This document shows, piece after piece, positions 47,400 through 59,509 of a stretch of DNA of 64,000 nt. Each line of letters begins with the position of its first letter. The first letter of the stretch is position 1. The position numbers and the translations under genes were made by a program. The stretch covers positions 207,574,001 to 207,638,000 of the forward strand of contig CM059583.1 of the NCBI GenBank assembly GCA_030407085.1, read 5' to 3'. The stretch comes from Trichopria drosophilae. Its lineage: Eukaryota > Arthropoda > Insecta > Hymenoptera > Diapriidae. The notes under the pieces are model-generated. The model ran no database searches and was not told the origin of the DNA. It was given only the letters and a program-made list of their open reading frames with translations.

Positions 47400-50300
47400 C
47401 TAGATATTCAGGCTAAAGTGGCTAGTTTATTACAAGTTTGATTTTTAAATGATTTTGAAGGTTTTAAAGACAAACGAAAAACAATACAAATGTACAAAAA
47501 CAGACTACATGAAATATCGCATTTGGACCTTCATTTGAGAAATTTTAACATTTTGTAATTTAATAATCCTGAAACTTTGTCATATAACAAATAAAATAAT
47601 ATTAAAATAATAAATACCTGAAAAAACGAGTAAAGAAACACCTAAAAGTTAATAAAGAAACAATTATAACCTAAATTTTTAGTATGACTGAGTTTTTTTC
47701 TGAAAATTTACTATTGGAAAAACAGTTGATTAGAACATTTTCTATTAAAAATTACACATTAAATATGGCGATATTTTTTCAATTTTGTTATTTTTGATAT
47801 TTTATACGCAATGATCTGCCTTTTTGAAAAAAAAAACACTAATTAATCATAAATTGTATCAAACATCAGAATAATAAATGACTAAAAAAATTAGTATAAG
47901 GAATCAATTACACGGTGTGACGAAATAAAAAATCTCATTTTACATTTAAAAACCTTTTTTTTGAAATTTCTGTAAAGAGTAACTCACAGCTCCTATCATT
48001 TTTAATCGATTTTAAAGTTTCTTTAAATTCTACGAGAAATTTTACGAGATTATTTGATCTCTAATATTATTTTCGTTACTATGTCTTGAAAATATATATA
48101 ATTTCGATTAAAATGGCATATTTGTTTGCTTGAAATGGTAAAAATTTCACTGAGATTACTGGAGTTTACGATTTTTGGAATTTAATTACTTTTTAAAAAA
48201 ACTTCAAAAAAGTTGTCACATCGTGTTATTAGTTTGTGATATATAATCAACTATTTTGGCGTTATTTTGAAGCCGCCATCTTGAATCTGCATTTTTGCGA
48301 AATTACATGCTTAAAGTACAACAAAAATGGCAATCTTGTTGCATTAGGAAAACATAAAAAATAATTTTAAGATCTAAAAACACAGCAAAATGTTATTTAA
48401 AAATGTTTTGTTATTTAAAAATGCCACAGAATCTTTTTCTTTTATTTTTAAATTTGGTTTTTAATATTACGATAAAGTTTAACAAAACGTTTAAGAATGT
48501 TTTTGTTAAAAGTGCAAACCATCGACTTCCGGGCGGAGTTAATGACGTCAAAAAATTAAAAAATTGATTCAATTTACTCGAAACTAAGAAAGAAATATAT
48601 TTTTTATTTTTTTAACCAGCCTACTGCAAAGTTTAGTTATCACTGACATTGCTCTTATTATTATAACTATACTATTCTCTGAGTGTGTATTTAGTATTAA
48701 ACGATAAGTGTTTTTATATTCCTTTTATTATTCATTAAAGTTATATGAACAATTCCAATGAGTCCAATGAGTGATTTTTTTAAATATTTGATATAATTAA
48801 AATTCTTACCTCGGGTTTAAAATTAGATTATGATCTTAATTATGATTACGGTCTGATCAGGAATGCCTCTCTAGAGCCTAGGCCGTCCCTGATACTTATT
48901 TATTCTGTCGAATGAAACTTCTGCGGGGTTTGTTAATATACGTATTAAAGTCAATTATTAAATTAAATAATTTAACAACTCGCAATATTAATAATTGAGA
49001 AATAAACTTTAATTAATTTGGCTACCAATGGAAAGTAATCCAGCTACATTTTAATTAACACCATATTCCAAATATTGTGGCGTACGTAAAAGGTTCATAA
49101 TCTACAGAGTAAAGTAAAGCAAATACTGACAGACATATGAATTATTAGTATTGTAAGGATTTACGTCCTTCAGACAATCGGGTAATTTTATTATCAGTAG
49201 TAATGAAAGCAAATAATTTTATGAACTTTCAATTAGTGTAAAAAATTTTGTAAATATAAAGTGAATGTTAGTAAAAGTGTTAAAAAAAGCCATAATTGAT
49301 AATCGCCTTTAAATATGTAATTTAAGTTTCATGAACCCTTCGATTTCATTTTCGAAGTTATCCTTAGTAGACTGGCTCTTGTAAATAAAATATTCCTTTT
49401 AATACAGAAGTAATAAATATTATGCATTATATGAATTTCATCAATTTTTGTTAAGATTTAAACTTTAATTATATAAATTCAATTTATAAATGTCAACATT
49501 TCTCATTAAAATGTTAAAATTTGAATTCCTTTTTGTACTGAAAATAATTCGAAGTCAACTGTTGGATGATCAAATATTTAACATTTATGAGAAAAGAAGA
49601 AAAACGATTCAAGTATAATTTGGGCAACACCTTTAATAATTTATTTTATAAGACATGCGTCATGAGTTTTTATTTCTCCTGGTCTAAACGTGACTTGATT
49701 CGAGAAGCTTCTCGTGATGGAGTTTTCATGGAAAATCCTTTTACAATTGTAACGTGTACTTTTTAAATCTTTATCAGTAAAGTAATTCCAACGAGATATA
49801 TTGGGATTATAAAGCTATACTAGCTGAATTCCTTAATTGTTTTCTGAATCGTTTCGATAGTAATTCGATTGTAAAAAATGTTTTAATTATATTTGTCCAG
49901 AAAATTTTGAAAATATTTAGCAATATAAGTTTAACTTATATGGAAGTCCGAGCGCATCGATGCTTATAAATTTATAACGATAAAATTTAATTCCTTTCAT
50001 TGGATTTTTATATCAAAAGTGATTCGAATCGACTATAGCTTGTTAGTTTAATCCAATTTACTTATAAACGTGATAACCCTTAATACACTGTAATACTAAA
50101 TTTTGAACTGAGCACTTCCATTTCCATAAACAGTTTTAGTTAATTCGCATTGTCTATTAGTCTCGTTAGAATTCAACTCGACAATTCTAATCCAGCTAGC
50201 AAACAGAATTACAATTGCTTAAGTAATAGTATGCACTCAGTTATTTTAATGTGCATATTTTAACGTTCGTTTATATAAAGCTTAAATTGGGTCTAATAAT

Positions 50301-52865
50301 GGTTCCCACATAATTTTATATTAACAAAATGCAATATAAATATAGTAAGATAGTTTACAAAGACACAGGTAGTTATTGATTCAATAAATATACATGACGC
50401 TTTGTGTAAATTATAATCTAACCAGTACATAACGCTAGAAGGAAAAAAACCAGTTAAAATTCATGTTTTAATTAATATTTTATGTTAATTTATCACAAAT
50501 AAGACTGAAGCAATTGTGGTGGCGTGTGATGGACCTTTTTTTTACATATTACATTTTCTTAACCTTTTTATATTTTAGGAACAATTCGATTAAAAGAAAT
50601 CATATGTTACATCAAATTTTATCTTATGTCGATATATTTTTAACAAGCTCTAACTTTATGTCGTATCGGATAAAATTAAATGATTTCTTATAGGATAAAC
50701 ATGACAGTTATCCACTTCATGTTCTTAATTCACAGAATTTCACTTTAATGTCCCAGTAAGTAACATTTAATAATAAACAAATTTTAAAAATGAAAATTTA
50801 TCATAGGTCTTATCTAGTATTATATTATCTAGTATCCATCTTAAAAATAATTTCTTGAAATTACTGTGTTTTGCACTACATTTTCATTAGGATTATACAT
50901 ACAGCTTAATTCATTCACTATTTAAATAAATTTTTTAATAGATTTACTGTCTACTAACAGTGATAAATTTAACAACATTTTACGTTTCTGGTATGATGCT
51001 ATTCCTATTCAGAAATTCATTCATCTATATAAAATACAATTTTTGTTGAAAATATACCGATAAGTTGAAGTTCCTTAATATTTAACTTATTATCTTATCT
51101 TTTAAACACATATTTTGATCAAAATTTGTTCGTAAAAAGACAATTTATCAGGAATATTTAATATTTACATTTATCACTGTTAATGGACTCGAAATTCACG
51201 AAATTTAAACTCAACATAGATTCAGATGAATTAGAAACGTTTAAAAGATTTCAAGTACACTTATTTATATGAATATAATTGAAGAATTTATAATGTTAAA
51301 ATGTAATTTAACAGATGATGTTTTGGTGAGTAATTTATAAGTTTTACTTCTAAATTTATTATTTTTGTTAAAATGAAATGGAACGCAATTAGTGGTTTGT
51401 AATATAAAAAATATTTTGAAAGAACAAAAATAAATTAGAAGTATAAATTATGAGGATAGATGTAAATTTAAGTTAAAACTTATTTTTTATTTAGTAATAA
51501 ATAGATATGTGATGTACGTATTAGACGAATAAATCATGATGTTTGTGATGCATACTTTTAATTTTTTTTTGCCATTTTTTTTTGATGACATACTTGTTTG
51601 CTCGATCAGAAATAATGAAAATTTTGCTAGAAAAATTCATAGATTTTTTTATAATGGTAAAAATGGGAAAGTTGGATTGTTTTAAGATCATTACTATCCA
51701 TCTTTGCTATCTTAAACAAAAGTTGTGATATTTTTTTAGAAAAATTTGTGGTCATGCACACGAGTTTGTCATCAGCAAAAATTAGCTATAAAAACTAAAA
51801 GTATTTGATTGCTAGCATAAAAATCAATTTATTTGAATTCAGTTCTTTTTTATTATTCTCCAAAAAGCCCATTAAACTAAGAAAAATCTATCAAATATTT
51901 TCCACTCAAGGAACTAACCCAAGGACAAGACATTGTTATTTTAATATTATTTGCAATTTAGTTAAATATAAGATTTTAATTGGTGGTATTATTAATAATG
52001 TTCAAGTCAGAAGAGAATATTCTTGACTAAAATTTTGCATGAAACTAAACTACTTAACGAATCTCTTTTTGCTTCCTAAATATAGAAATAGTTATAGAGA
52101 TCAAACATCCAGTGCAAAGTTCTTATATTATGGAATAACGTAATAATATCTGCTCTTGTTTCGCCAATGATAAACTCCTAGAAGAACAATGTATATGTTC
52201 CTGATGCATAATGGATTGATCCGTATGCATGTCTCACTCCCTGTACTTGCTGCCTTTACTGACTTAGCTGTATCTACTTACTGCATTACACGCATATAAA
52301 ATGTCTGACGGTTGACGTACTCACTCTACTTATTGCACTTGTTTCTCATACTGGTTTTACATTTACTAACTTTATTCTTCAACACATAAAATGGCAGATA
52401 GGTTACATACTTGCAACAGTTACTTTATTAACTTACAGGATTGTCTTTGACAAGTACCATCTCTAAATGATTTTGCAATTTTAAACTCGATTTCAAATAA
52501 TTTTAAATTATAAACAGTCCATTTTAACGAGTTAATTATATAATGTTACACATCATGGATATTACATGAATAATTTTACGTTTCAGTGAAGAGTTCTTAG
52601 TTCGAAATTCAGACTAAATTTTGTTAAAATGTGTTATAAACGTATATGATAAACGTATATCAAACGATGGTATAATAGACTCGCTACTAATAAACGTCTA
52701 CATCGTATACTGCCGTGTCTATTAATTGTGATTAAATGGTTCATATTACTGTTTCGTTTCGTAAACCACTAATAAACGTTTAAAACATTTTCGGTTTAAT
52801 GGAGGTACATATGTTTTTTATCACAGTCATTTACTAAAATTAAATTCGTAATATGGGCAAAAGCA
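47400..52865. other. Long AT-rich region, few features
   Basis: GAAGCCGCCATCTTGAATC (near 48271) is one GCCATNTTGAAT unit. 51470-51680 is the diverged partner of 40540-40740. 52270-52420 has two loosely similar halves (CATATAAAATGTCTGACGGT and ACATAAAATGGCAGATAGGT). No gene. Confidence 0.45.
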
Positions 52866-52869
52866 ACTT

Positions 52870-53065
52870 TTGATACATTTCATTTTTCTTGAAAAGAATG
52901 ATGTCGATCAGTGTTATTACTATGTTTTTTTTATTTACTATGTTAGCTTCGGTTCAAAGGTAATTTATCAGCATTTTACAAGTTTCCGTATACCAGATTT
53001 CCAAATGAAAGTCTCTATCCACTTGAACCTAACAATGTATGTCCCTTTTTCTTGAAAGGATTACA
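52870..53065 (+). repeat. Repeat block A, copy 1
   Basis: It contains AAAAGAATGATGTCGATCAG, GCTTCGGTTCAAAGG and AAATGAAAGTCTCTATCCAC, in the same order as 55420-55610 and the split copy 57220-57276 plus 58446-58580. The middle differs, so this copy is older or rearranged. The 61-aa open frame here is part of the repeat. Confidence 0.65.
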
Positions 53066-53279
53066 ACAACGACTGACAGGAGCCATGGAAATTAAAAATA
53101 TATATTATAATATCATAACTTAAATAATTAATTGCTTAAAAATAATAAAATTTGTTTAGAATTATGCAGAATAATAAGTAAATTAAGGCAAGACAATATT
53201 TTTGTTATCTCTATGAAACGCCGTAAAAGATATTACACATACATTTCTGTAAATAGCCATTGTACCCGATGTTCACGAT

Positions 53280-53870
53280 GATTGACATATATACAAACGG
53301 AATCACATTATACTTGCGAGAAAAAAACTCGGCGCCGCTACGTTACAGAATAAAAAATATGCAACATTGATTTGAGTGCTACGGCCGCGGCGCGTATTAG
53401 ATAGTTGAGCACAGTGAATTGCGCTCTTTCAAAAATCATAACCTAAAAACGAGAAGAGCCTCCGCCATTTTTATTTTTGGAAATGATAGGTGAAATCATT
53501 TTCTTCAAGATAAAATAGCAGATTTAAAAAAAAAAACACGAGCTCAATACCGAAATTTAAGTTGAAAAATGTTTTCGGTCAGTTTTTTGGGAAAATGAAA
53601 TTTTTTTCAAATTATTTTATTTTTCAATAAAAGTACTTAATTTTATGCACAAAATGCGCGTAGTCTCATTTGAATGCGATAATTAAAAAAATTGATATCG
53701 CAATTTAAAGAAATTCAATGATCATGACGTCACGGGCGCCATTTTGATAATTTTCGAAAAATATTTTACCATGATATTTTGCACACCTACACCTATCAAA
53801 TAATTCATTTTCGTTGAATTCTGCGACCCCCACCACAACTCTAATATTGTTGACGTGGAATGACCCATTA
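53280..53870. other. Repeat-like DNA with short GC-rich patches
   Basis: Patches such as CTCGGCGCCGCTACG (near 53329) and GGCCGCGGCGCG (near 53383), and ATGACGTCACGGGCGCCATT near 53724, stand out from the AT-rich surroundings. The GGCGCCATTTT word belongs to the GCCATTTT series. No ends or coding content. Confidence 0.4.
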
Positions 53871-54030
53871 ACAAAAAAATTCATACAACTTTTTTTTTTT
53901 AGAGAATTTGATTTATCTTTTTTGTTTAAAACTTTTCTCCTCCTTATTTGTATTTGTACGAATAAAAAAAAAATGCTAAAAAGGTGAATTTTTAAAATTT
54001 GATGTTTAAGTACAAAAATGGAATTTCTAG
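53870..54030 (+). repeat. Repeat block B, copy 1
   Basis: TTCATACAACTTTTTTTTTT, CCTCCTTATTTGTATTTGTA, AAATGCTAAAAAGGTGA and TGTTTAAGTACAAAAATGGA recur at 55798-55905 in the same order. Copy 1 has extra sequence (about 53902-53935) between the first two pieces. Confidence 0.7.
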
Positions 54031-54399
54031 TTATTCCGCTTTTAATGTCAAAATAATAAAATGTTGCCTTTAAGGGAGTTTTTTTAAAACAGAAATACTA
54101 AATGAGAATTACTAAACTAAATCAAATGAAATTGTTTGTACACTTTCCTAAAGAATATACCAACAAATGTAGAAGGAATAAATTGTTTTGTATAACGAAA
54201 TTTAATAATTAAAATTGATTAAACAATGTCATCACTAAAAAATAAGTTTTTACTATTTATCACGGAAATCATTGGAAATTGAAACGGCTACACTAGTCTG
54301 TATCGTAAATGGTAGTAGAACTTTGAGTAAGGTAGAGAAAAATTATTGTGTAACTAGAAAACAGCTTTTAGTAAATATGCAGAATTTTACACATTTATC

Positions 54400-55440
54400 C
54401 TCCCTTTTCTTGACTTTTCTGCGATTGTAAAAGTAAAAAAAAGTAAGATTTTGTATGTGAGTTTTATGCATATTCTGCGATAAAAGAATTAAAAATGGTG
54501 GATTCAATTTAGCGGAATTTTATATGTCTTAACTATACTTTAAGTTGAAAATGTCCACTTAGTAGTTTTTTGTATCCAAGATGACGACATGATTTTGAAG
54601 ATCGAATATTCCAAATAGTGGATCCAATGTTGCTATCATTGTATACAATGGCAAAAGATGATTCGAATGCAAACAATCCATGAAGTAGATATACCTAAGC
54701 AAATTCGAAATTCGAAAAATGGAAATCGTTTTGTCTAAATTTTAATATGCAACACCAAATTTCACGACACGTTGTCCATTAATTTCTACTTTTCAATTCA
54801 GACACTACATTCAAAATTAGACGAAAAACCTCTAGATAATCATTTTCATTCGAAAACAGTAAAAAATGTACAAAAATCCGCCATATTGTTTCTGACATTT
54901 TGAATATTTTAATATTGCCGAATATTGATAATCAGCATTCCCGGTCTTGAATATATGATTTAACAAATTATCAATCGTCATAAAAATAAAATAAACTAAA
55001 CCATTCGGATAATATGAGTAAAATATGTGAATTACCGATGTTATCGATTTTGAGAGGCTTGTTTTTGTAGGAAAAATATTTTGAAAACAAACTACTCTCA
55101 TATTTTTCAAATGCGAGACTTCGTAACGCGTTTTTAGTTCTTTATTGCAGAAATAACCCATTGTACTGGTTGGAATCGATCGTTTTTTAGGAAAAAAATC
55201 GTGTAAAAAACAGTACATGACATTTTTTGCCTTTTTAATGGATGCATCATGTAGAGCACACCCAGAAACATGAAAACTAGAAAATGTGTGGAAATAAACT
55301 AACAGCGATTTCATTAAAGTTTGAGTGCTTAAATATACTGTTCAATTTTATGCTATTCAGGGGTTAATGGGTTAAATATTTTTGCGATTGACAGTGTATA
55401 ATACGATGGTATATTTCACTTTTCTCGAAAAGAATGATGT
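54400..55440 (-). repeat. Left arm of a large inverted repeat (blocks C and D)
   Basis: This whole stretch is an inverted, diverged copy of about 59510-60585. Long matching words include CTTAACTATACTTTAAGTTG against its inverse near 60440, and TTATCCGAATGGTTTAGTTT (inverse near 55005) at about 59920. A third, poorer copy of block C lies in direct orientation at 55980-56320. A 160-codon open frame runs at 54832-55314 on the minus strand; the other arm has the matching frame broken by a shift near 59875, and the protein shows no known domain, so I do not call it a gene. Confidence 0.75.
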
Positions 55441-55615
55441 CGATCAGTGTTACTGAAGATGAAGCTAAAGTGTTTCAAAAGTTTAATTCTATTTTTGATA
55501 GAGCTTCGGTTCAAAGAAGGTCATTTGTCACATTTTCCAAGTTTCCATACACTAGATTACCAAATGAAAGTCTCTATCCACTTGAACCTAACATTTAAAT
55601 TCTTTTGAAGATGAA
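55420..55615 (+). repeat. Repeat block A, copy 2 (empty site of the TTAA element)
   Basis: It reads CAAAAGTTTAATTCTATTTT without interruption. In copy 3 the same place, AAGTTTAA / TTAATTCTA, is split by the element at 57277-58445. Confidence 0.8.
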
Positions 55616-55797
55616 ATCGAAAAAATTGTTAGTTAAATTAAAGAGTAAAAAAATGTTAGTTAAACAAACAGTCATTTGTCAATTTTATTGTTGTAAATAA
55701 TTGGCTTTGTTGCTATTTTTTTGGGTCAAACCTTAATTTTACTGGACTACATCTTTCAATTATATACCTCATTACCATTGAAATTAACAAACAAATT

Positions 55798-56323
55798 CAT
55801 ACAACTTTTTTTTTCCTCCTTATTTGTATTTGTACGATTGAAAAAAAAATGCTAAAAAGGTGAGGTTATAAAATTTGACGTTTAAGTACAAAAATGGAAT
55901 TTTCTGGAGAGACAAAAATGGAGGATTCAATATGTCGGATTATATATGACAGAATTTTTTACCGATTTCGGTTCAAAATGTTCCTTGGGGTGTTTTTGAG
56001 GTCTTTGAATTCAATTTGACTCAATTTTATATAACTTAACTACTTTAAGTTGAAAATGCCCACTTAGTGGTTTTACGAATCTAAGATGGAGAATATGATG
56101 TTGAAATTGGAATATTCCGAATAGCAGATCCCACATTGCGATCATTCTATGCAATGTCAGCAGACGATACGAATGCACACAATGAGTAGATACAAAACCA
56201 TATCCGAAATTCGAAAAATAGGAATTACAGTACTTTTTATTAAACTTCTATTCTCTGGTCCTTTTTTCGACACTTGAATATGTAATACCAAGTTTCGAAA
56301 TTAATCTACGGCAGATCCACAAT
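55798..56323 (+). repeat. Repeat blocks B and C, second direct copies
   Basis: Block B (55798-55905) matches 53870-54030. Block C (about 55980-56320) matches 54510-54780 at lower similarity, for example TTAAGTTGAAAATGCCCACT against TTAAGTTGAAAATGTCCACT. A TA-flanked element is inserted at its right end. Confidence 0.65.
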
Positions 56324-56325
56324 TA

Positions 56326-57103
56326 CACTAACGGCCAAAAGTTCGTGAACACGCTGAATTTTTTAAATCATCAAATAATGCGTTCTATCTCTGAATCGTT
56401 AACGATAATGATAAAACTCATAGGATGTCTTTTAAAGTACACAAATAAAGCGTTCAATTGGTGCATTTAGTTTTACTTCAGACGTTATAGTTTCGTAGTT
56501 GTAAAATTTTAAAATTGTTAAAATTTGCATTTTTTTTCTGTCGACTTTAAACACTGACAAAAAGTCTAAAAAATATTTCTGCATATAGTCAATGTTTGTC
56601 TAAATACTACAATTCACGGGCTTTAAACTGGTTCTTGTGAAAATTCGATGCGAGTATTTGTTCCTGAGTTATGATTTTTTGAAAATTGCTAGTTTACCTC
56701 ATTTTGTTAAAATTCGTTGGAAAAAGGCAAAAAGTTGATAACTCAAAAAAAAAATAGTAACTCTGACAAAAAAAATCGTATGTACTTTTTACAAGAGCTA
56801 TGTCAAAGCTCTTGAATTACAGTATTTAGCCAAAAATTGGAAATATACAGAAAAATTTATGAGACTTTTTGTTAGTGTTAAAAGTCGAAAGAAAAAAATG
56901 GCAAATTTTAACATTTTTAAAATCTGACAACTGCGAAACTATAACGTCTGAAGTAAAACTAAATGAACTAATTGAAAGCTTTATTTGTGTACTTTAAAAA
57001 ACATCCAATGAGTTTTATCATTATCGTTAAGGATTCGGAGATAGAATGCATTATTTGATGAGTTAAAAAATTCAGAGCGTTCACGAACTTTTGGCCGGTA
57101 GTG
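56326..57103. mobile_element. Full-length palindromic MITE, TA target (Tc1/mariner type)
   Basis: The ends CACTAACGGCCAAAAGTTCG and CGAACTTTTGGCCGGTAGTG are inverted partners, flanked by TA (56324-56325 and 57104-57105). Pairing continues through practically the whole 778 bp: GTTTTACTTCAGACGTTATA against TATAACGTCTGAAGTAAAAC, TCTAAATACTACAATTCA against TGAATTACAGTATTTAG, and CCTGAGTTATGA against TGATAACTCA near the centre (about 56660-56750). The arms are about 385 bases each with hardly any loop. A transcript would fold into a long double-stranded hairpin. No transposase. Confidence 0.85.
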
Positions 57104-57276
57104 TATTCTGAATTGTTTTATTTTAATTCACTTTGAATTACCAAAATCTATCATCCGATTCATAAGAGGCTCAAAGTCTCTCTTTTTTACCAATATCTCC
57201 TCAATATCGGATTTTTTCCGTCAAAAAAAATGATGTCGATCAGTGTTTCTGAAGCTAAAGTGTTTCAAAAGTTTAA

Positions 57277-58445
57277 CCCCTTCGCTGCGGATGACAAAGA
57301 TCTTTGTCATTTAGGACTTTTCTCTGACTGCGGCAAAAACGCAAATCTTTGTCATGACATAAATTAGTCTAATGAAGTCAATAATATATCCAATTTAAAA
57401 ACTTGACCATTTCTAGCCAGCCTAAGGTATACCGAACAACATGCCGTTGTACTCTTTCAAAAACATGTTGTCAAAAAAAAGATACAAGTTCTTAAAATAT
57501 CTTGTTTTTACGATTTTGTAAAAATCTTTGTCATGAGCTATGTCGCCGTATTAGGTCAATTTCTACATTAAAAATTAATGAAATCGGTTGAAACTTGCTA
57601 CTCAGGAGTTTTCGAGGTCGCCGATCACAAATCTGATGATATATTTTGAAAATTCAAAATGGCGGATCCAATACCGTGGGTTAATGTTAGCCTTCCCCCG
57701 TTAGTTTCGATATACAATATGTACTTAGACACTTTACTACGAGGAGGTTCGAGAAAGGTCTTCAAAGTGCAATTTTTTTCTGTTTTTATATATTTTTGTT
57801 TAAAATTGTTTTTAAAATAAAAACTGTAACATATTGAACTCTAGAAATCAGTGTTTTTTTCCCACATGTAACACGATAACTCGGAAGTACATAACAAAAT
57901 TTTGAAATTTACACGGAATAATCTGGGTAGATAATAAACTCTGTAAAATATCTATAAAAACTAAAAACATAGATTTGTAGCTGCAGAATCGAAGAAGTTT
58001 TCGATAAAAGTACAAAATTCGGTATAAATATTCTATAAATAATCACGAGAGTGTTTCTATTTCCAACCTGCCACGAGCAGCATTATTGACATATGAATAA
58101 CAAATTGCAGTAATATTGTACATGCAAAAACTGATATAAGATTCGTAATCAGTTCGAATTTTGATCAAGACGTTCGCCATTTTGAATTTTCCAAAAATGT
58201 AACTTCAGATTCCGTAATCAGCGACCCCGAAAACCTCTGAGTAACAAATGTCAGGCGAAATGATTGGTATTTAGAAAATTTGCCCGCAATATTGAATCCG
58301 CCATTTTAAATTTTCGATATCTGACTTCAAATTCGTAATCGGCGTCCCAAGAAACCCCTATACACTATGTTGCAGTAAAATCTAACCAAATTTTTTTTCC
58401 CGCATTTTTGGCACTTTTTGTGAAATTCTCGTCGCAGCGAAGGGG
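57277..58445. mobile_element. TTAA-type (piggyBac-like) non-autonomous element, copy 2
   Basis: A 1169-bp element with perfect 13-base inverted ends, CCCCTTCGCTGCG (57277-57289) and CGCAGCGAAGGGG (58433-58445), flanked by TTAA at 57273-57276 and 58446-58449. A perfect palindrome ATGACAAAGA/TCTTTGTCAT lies 14 bases from the left end. The word TTTGTCATGA recurs at about 57345 and 57528. The interior has the GAGGTCGCCGATCACAAATC and AAAATGGCGGATCCAATACC blocks forward (about 57608-57675) and twice inverted (about 58140-58240 and 58288-58360). The right subterminal word TTTTGGCACTTTTTG is shared with the element at 7288-8248. No transposase, so it depends on a relative elsewhere. The uninterrupted target at 55420-55615 confirms the boundaries. 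Confidence 0.9.
57291..57310. promoter_or_regulatory. Perfect 20-bp palindrome inside TTAA element
   Basis: ATGACAAAGA followed by its exact inverse complement, at the same distance from the end as 7302-7321 and with the same outer five bases but a different inner five. Presumed transposase-recognition or hairpin site. Confidence 0.6.
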
Positions 58446-58619
58446 TTAATTCTATTTTTGATAGAGCGTCGGTTCAAAGGAGGTCATTTGTCACATTTTC
58501 CAAGTTTTCATTTGCCAGATTACCAAATCGAAGTCTTTAGCCACTTGAATCTAAAAATTGAATTGTTTTAAAAAATTAGGATTTTGAACTGTCGTAGAAG
58601 GTCAATAGAAAGGGATTAA

Positions 58620-59420
58620 TTTATTTTTCACTTTTAGATCGTCGAGTTCCTTAGAGAAAGAGAAGGGGACGATGCTCGACGTCGTGTCAGGGGGCTGAAG
58701 ATTGGGGTGGCAATGCTGGGGGATGAGGGCGGGGGTGGTAATCGCACCCTGACGCGACGGAAGCGCGCGCAAAGACGTCCTCGAGGGCAACAGCGTTCGG
58801 CTTCTGCGGGAATCGGCATAGCGCGCCGTCGCGTCATACTTACCGCATAATGCGCTGCAGAGTTACGAGGTACGGATGCACACAAGGCGCGTCATTCGTC
58901 GATATTCCTCCGGTGACGGCGGTGACGACCTTTGCTTCATCCTCGCACACCCCCCCCCCCCCCCCCCAAAATCGATTTTCGATTTTTCGGCGGCTCTTTG
59001 ACATGCGGCGGAGAGAGAGATGGAGACGGCGAGGGAAAAGCGACCCTTCCAATATTTTTTATTATATAGGTCAACGTTTCGTCGGCAAGCGCTGCGTCGC
59101 CACGCCGTCGCCGACGACGCCGACGCGCCAACGTCCGATTCGACGCGATCAAAATGTCGTGTGTGACGCAATTGTTCGATGCACATTACGCCGTCTACGG
59201 CGATGACGACCACCACGGGGTTTTTCTCGCGAATTTTTTAATCGTCCACCTTTTTTTAGCCACTCTTGTGGCCGTTCTCTTATTGTCGCGAAAGCTTGGT
59301 GACGACAGGAGAATTTCTTTATTTCTCGTCGTCGTCGCGACGCACCTATTGTCTCGAGTGGAAAATCGCTTCCCAATTTACTCCTGTTCTCGTTTCTAGG
59401 CGAATGTAAATAAAGAAATT
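58620..59420. other. GC-rich island 2
   Basis: An abrupt island of GC- and CpG-rich DNA in AT-rich repeats (for example GACGCGACGGAAGCGCGCGC near 58751, CGCGCCGTCGCGTCATAC near 58820, GCCGTCGCCGACGACGCCGA near 59103), with a run of 18 C at 58950-58967. Long open frames overlap on both strands, which is expected from few stop codons at high GC and does not prove coding. It lies between the two arms of the large inverted repeat. It could be a promoter/first exon, part of a larger element, or foreign DNA. TATATA-like sequence occurs near 59062. Confidence 0.55.
59154..59399 (+). CDS. Possible small membrane protein, unrecognised
   Basis: An 81-residue frame starting in a favourable insect context (ATCAAAATGT) and ending with TAG; AATAAA follows at 59409-59414. 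Residues about 23-45 are strongly hydrophobic (FLANFLIVHLFLATLVAVLL) and a second hydrophobic patch lies at about 53-65; the tail is basic and serine-rich. I do not recognise the protein and see no family motif. The start codon and poly(A) signal are the only gene-like signs, and a TTTTTTTAG tract inside could equally be a splice acceptor. The GC-rich setting makes open frames likely by chance, and longer frames overlap it upstream on both strands. Treat as a weak candidate only. Confidence 0.2.
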   Translation: MSCVTQLFDAHYAVYGDDDHHGVFLANFLIVHLFLATLVAVLLLSRKLGDDRRISLFLVVVATHLLSRVENRFPIYSCSRF

Positions 59421-59509
59421 TATATTTTCTTTAGAATATATTCACAACTTTTATGAATGTTATGCCATTTGAAGTGTTTCCGCGAAATCTCATTTTTCGT
59501 CTCAATAAA

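Larger units (their letters stand above)
57220..58580 (+). repeat. Repeat block A, copy 3, split by an insertion
   Basis: The left piece 57220-57276 ends in CAAAAGTTTAA and the right piece 58446-58580 begins TTAATTCTATTTTTGATAGA. Joined at the shared TTAA they reproduce the order of 55430-55610. Confidence 0.8.

Noticed and set aside
54832..55314. 160-codon open frame on the minus strand, the longest in the window
   Set aside because: It lies wholly in a repeat arm, its frame is broken in the other arm, no domain is visible, and the block also carries the non-coding ATGGCGG word.
55350..55375. Another TTAA element end (GGGGTTAATGGGTTAA)
   Set aside because: No partner end or target duplication could be found; it is probably a local difference between the two repeat arms.
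58602..59216. Several overlapping minus-strand frames with Arg/Pro-rich products
   Set aside because: High GC and the poly-C run suppress stops; products are low-complexity and overlap on both strands.
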